A DNA stretch of 52,583 bases. Origin: JABFWF01 sp035539135. GTDB lineage: Bacteria; Pseudomonadota; Gammaproteobacteria; Xanthomonadales; Xanthomonadaceae. Of this stretch, positions 49,832-52,583 are shown piece by piece. The number at the start of each line of letters is the position of its first letter. The first letter of the stretch is position 1. The stretch is from positions 1-52,583 of the forward strand of contig DATLJD010000003.1 of assembly GCA_035539135.1 (NCBI GenBank), written 5' to 3'. The position numbers and the translations under genes were made by a program. A model generated the notes under the pieces. That model saw only the letters and a list, made by a program, of their open reading frames with translations, was not told the DNA's origin and did no database searches.

Positions 49832-52583
49832 TCACCAGTTGTACCGCACCACCAGCTGGCCGCCGACGAAGCTGTCGAGGGCGCCGCCATCGGTCCAGTT
49901 CAGCCCACCCGTGAGCTGCAGCTTGTCGCGGCCCGCGCCGACGCCGACTTCGACCAGCGCGCTGGTACCGTCCATCCGGGTTTCGCCCACGAAGCCGTTG
50001 CTGAGCGCGTAAGCGTACTCGCCATCAAACTCGTGCACGGCGCTGAGCGCCCCGTACGGCGTCCAGGTCCAGCCGTTGGCGCCGGCGACGGCCTTGCTGA
50101 AGGCCACGCCGAGCCGCGCGCGCTCCGACACGCCGCCGTCCGCGTCGAAGTCCACCAGCGGGCCGCGCAGCGTTTCGATGTCGCCGATGCGGGTGCGGGT
50201 GTACTGCGCCTGCGGCTGGATGTCGAAGCCGCCGAGCTGCCACGCGGTGAACCCGGCTTCCACGTTGAAGGTCCCGGCCTCCGCGCTGGTCCGGTAACGC
50301 AGGCCGCCCGAGCGCAGGCGCGCATCGAAGCCGGTCCAGCGGTAGGAAGCGTCGAGGTAGAAGCCGCGCTCGCCGGTCCAGGTGCCGTACAGGCCGAAAC
50401 TGCGGGCGTCGATGCGGTCGCTGCCGGCACCGGCCTCGTGCAGGCGCTGGTCGGCCTGCGACTTGCCGACCATCACGCCGACGTGGAGGTGTTCGCCGGG
50501 GCGCGCGTCCACGCCGGCCTCCCAGCCGGAGCTGGACTGGTCGTAGCCGAAGCTGCCGCCCTGGCCGAAGTTGGCCGCCACGTGCTCCTGTTGCACGTCG
50601 CCGCGGTCGTCGAAGTAGCGCAGCCACGGGCTGGGCCCGTAGCCGCCGGTGCCCTGCAGCACGCCCATGCGCTGGCGCCAGGTGCCCACCTGGCTGTTCA
50701 GGAGGGTCTGCGCGCCGCTGGCGACCGACGCCGCGAGCGAACCCATGCCGTCCAGGCCGGCCGCTTCCAGGCCGACCGAGAAGACGTCGGCGGCCGCGTT
50801 GCTGTCGTCGATCGCGCTGACGATGCGCACCCGCAGATCGAGGAAGTTGCCCGGGGTATAGCCGTTGACCGACCCGCCGACGAACGACGACACGGTCGAA
50901 TCCCCGGCGACATGGGCGAACGGCGTCAGCAGCGTCATCGCCGCGGTCGGCACCGCGCCGAGCTCGACGTTGACCGTCTGCGACCCGGACACGTCGCCCG
51001 TGACGTACAGCGTGTCGCTGCTGCCGTCGAGCGCGTCGAGGTCGAGCAGGATGCCGCCGGTGCCGGCGAGGTCGCCTTCGATCGTGAGGACGTCGTCGGT
51101 GGCGCCGTCGAGGAACGTGATGATGCCGTTGTTGGCCAACGGCAGGGCATTGCCCGCGCCCATGTCGATCAGGTTGTCGCCCGACACCGAGACGGTGCCG
51201 TTGTTGGTGAAGCTGTTGCCGTCCGTGCTGCCGCCGAGGTGGATCGCGCCGCCCTGGAGCGCGATCGTGCCGGTCGCGCCGTTGAGCACCACGTCGTCGC
51301 CATCGCCGAAATCGGTCGAATGGTTGAAGACGTTCCACACGCCGCCACCCGAATTGAACAGGATGTCGTCGCCGCCGTTCAGGACCAGGGCGCCGTCGAT
51401 GCGACCGTAGTTGAGCACCTGCTCGATGCCGTCGCCGCCGAAGACCGCGAGCTGGCCCTCGGTCGGCGCCTCCGTGCGCAGCACGCCGTTGTTTTCCAGG
51501 GTCGACAGCGGCGACTCGATGAGCACGGCGATCGCCACGTCGTCGTCGGTGGCGGTGATCGTGCCCGAGTTCTCGACCAGCACCGGACCGTTGGCCACCA
51601 CGTGCAGGCCGATCGAATCCGCGGCGTACGGCCCGGTGATGCCGGCGCCATACGCGTGGCCGCTGATGTCACCGCTGTTGACCACATGGGCCCCGCCCGC
51701 GCCATACACGAAGGCGCCGGTCGCGGTGCCGTAGCCGCCCACGGACACCGCCTCCAGGGTGCCGCTGTTGCCCAGCAGACCGACCCCGCCCACCGCCTGT
51801 GCGCCGTAGGCCGCGCCATAGGCGATGGCCTGCACGGTGCCGCCGTTGGCGATGTCGGCGGTGCCGCCGCGCGCGGTGATGCCGACGGCGTCGCTGTAAT
51901 AGGAGGCCGCGACGATCGTGCCGGCGTTGTCCACCGACGCGGTGCCGTCGCCGGCGCTGGCGAACACGCCGAAGGCCGCGTAGTAGTAGCTGATGCCGAG
52001 GATGTCGCCGCTGTTGGCCACGTCCACGTCGCCCGCCTGCGACATGGCGTAGATGCCGATGCCGTTGGTGAAACCGTTGGCGTACACCACGCCGGCATTG
52101 TCGATGGAGACGTCGCCGTAGGCGGCCGTGCCGGCGATGCCCATCGCCAGGCTCAGCCCGGAATACGCCTCGATCACCCCGTCCCCGGTGTTGGCCACCA
52201 CGACGTCGCCGGCACCGGAACTGGAGGCCAGCACACCGTAGACATACTTGCCTTCGGCGGAGACGTCGCCGCTGTTGAGCACGTAGGCACCGCCGTTCTG
52301 CGAGAACGCGATGATGCCGGCGCTGGTCGCCATCAGTCCGCCCGCGGCGTCGATGTCGCCGCCGTTGGTCACCGACGCGTCGCCGTTGAACGACAGTGCC
52401 GCGACGCCGTAGCTGTTGTCGCCGCCCCCGACCTGCACCAGGCCCAGGTTGTCGATCGCCGCGTCGCCGTCGGCGGACGCCACGATGCCCAGCGAGGTGC
52501 CGTACTTGTAGTCCTGGCTCGCGTAGATCGCGCCGGTGTTGGTCACGTCCACCGTGCTGCCCACGCCCGTGGCCGTCGCCACG
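49832..52583 (-). CDS. Autotransporter (beta-helix passenger plus beta-barrel), C-terminal part
   Basis: The frame runs off the end of the window, so the N-terminus (signal peptide) is missing; 916 or more residues are visible. The first ~360 are a tandem repeat of 26-36 residues (mostly 28-30), each with a V-x-N-x-G or I-x-N-x-G turn and a Y-G-I/V-x-A strand, typical of right-handed beta-helices. A second region (~365-620) has asparagine/glycine-rich rungs (NNGTVSVSGDNLIDMG, FLDGATDDVLTIEGDLAGTGGI). The C-terminal ~280 residues form an autotransporter barrel: the linker W-R-Q-R-M-G-V-L, then strands with WLRYFDDRGD, YDQSSSGWEAGVD and the final strand SFVGGQLVVRYNW ending in an aromatic residue. 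It is secreted by type V transport and exposed at the surface; whether it is an adhesin is inferred. Confidence 0.93.
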   Translation of the reverse strand, partial: VATATGVGSTVDVTNTGAIYASQDYKYGTSLGIVASADGDAAIDNLGLVQVGGGDNSYGVAALSFNGDASVTNGGDIDAAGGLMATSAGIIAFSQNGGAYVLNSGDVSAEGKYVYGVLASSSGAGDVVVANTGDGVIEAYSGLSLAMGIAGTAAYGDVSIDNAGVVYANGFTNGIGIYAMSQAGDVDVANSGDILGISYYYAAFGVFASAGDGTASVDNAGTIVAASYYSDAVGITARGGTADIANGGTVQAIAYGAAYGAQAVGGVGLLGNSGTLEAVSVGGYGTATGAFVYGAGGAHVVNSGDISGHAYGAGITGPYAADSIGLHVVANGPVLVENSGTITATDDDVAIAVLIESPLSTLENNGVLRTEAPTEGQLAVFGGDGIEQVLNYGRIDGALVLNGGDDILFNSGGGVWNVFNHSTDFGDGDDVVLNGATGTIALQGGAIHLGGSTDGNSFTNNGTVSVSGDNLIDMGAGNALPLANNGIITFLDGATDDVLTIEGDLAGTGGILLDLDALDGSSDTLYVTGDVSGSQTVNVELGAVPTAAMTLLTPFAHVAGDSTVSSFVGGSVNGYTPGNFLDLRVRIVSAIDDSNAAADVFSVGLEAAGLDGMGSLAASVASGAQTLLNSQVGTWRQRMGVLQGTGGYGPSPWLRYFDDRGDVQQEHVAANFGQGGSFGYDQSSSGWEAGVDARPGEHLHVGVMVGKSQADQRLHEAGAGSDRIDARSFGLYGTWTGERGFYLDASYRWTGFDARLRSGGLRYRTSAEAGTFNVEAGFTAWQLGGFDIQPQAQYTRTRIGDIETLRGPLVDFDADGGVSERARLGVAFSKAVAGANGWTWTPYGALSAVHEFDGEYAYALSNGFVGETRMDGTSALVEVGVGAGRDKLQLTGGLNWTDGGALDSFVGGQLVVRYNW
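51500..52546 (-). repeat. Passenger repeats of the autotransporter (12 units)
   Basis: About 12 tandem protein repeats, each starting at a V/I-x-N-x-G turn (for example VTNTG, IDNLG, VLNSG, VANTG, IDNAG, VANSG, VDNAG, IANGG). Repeat lengths counted by eye are 26-36 residues. Unit boundaries are approximate. The tract continues beyond the window edge. Confidence 0.75.

Overview
The window is a GC-rich, gene-dense stretch of chromosome from a gammaproteobacterium, most likely a member of the Lysobacteraceae (Xanthomonadaceae; a Lysobacter- or Luteimonas-like organism). This placement rests on the leuS-lptE-holA-nadD-rsfS-rlmH and maf-rng-yhdP-tldD blocks, LeuS and CopD-type proteins that read like xanthomonad versions, a secreted M4 metallopeptidase, GTAG-type REP palindromes and heptameric intergenic arrays. 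The genus cannot be fixed from the sequence alone. I see no rRNA, tRNA, CRISPR array, insertion sequence or prophage. Nearly all of the window is core chromosome, and no gap between genes exceeds about 300 bases.

Layout: 0-0.5 kb holds the 3' end of an FG-GAP/VCBS repeat protein and its terminator. 0.6-6 kb carries parC, a thiopurine methyltransferase and a penicillin-acylase-family hydrolase. 6-7.2 kb has an intergenic palindromic element and two DUF4870 membrane proteins. 7.3-25 kb is a long, mostly minus-strand housekeeping block: leuS, lptE, holA, nadD, rsfS, rlmH, then maf, rng, yhdP, tldD, pmbA. It is interrupted on the plus strand by a SIMPL-domain protein, a 64-residue disordered protein, a TonB-like protein and yjgA/darP. 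25-34 kb has an amidohydrolase coupled to a SemiSWEET, a DUF998 protein, a CnoX-type thioredoxin, a hotdog-fold protein, a SnoaL-like protein, hutI, a membrane dipeptidase, and the phosphate transporter pit with its DUF47 partner. 34-45 kb has a CNNM/CorC-type transporter, an ExoD-family protein, tilS, xseB, ispA, a CopD/HemJ-like protein, a methyltransferase, a PHA depolymerase, an HNH endonuclease, a degenerate-receiver protein and dxs. xseB, ispA and dxs, adjacent in E. coli, are separated here by about 4.6 kb.

45.3-52.6 kb is the most unusual region and is read entirely from the minus strand: a large autotransporter (truncated by the window end), then a tightly coupled trio (TIGR03032 protein, secreted triple-EF-hand protein, GNAT-like acyltransferase) whose genes overlap by 4 bases each, then a secreted M4 zinc metallopeptidase with its own terminator. 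Nothing in the sequence proves they act together. The coupling and shared export or calcium themes make this my best candidate for an undescribed surface-protein system.

Repeats are the second theme. Three REP palindromes with a GCGGAGC-GCTCCGC core each lie between convergent genes. A ~112-base imperfect palindrome lies between another convergent pair. Three loci carry arrays of closely related heptamers (consensus GG[GT]A[AG][AC]C).
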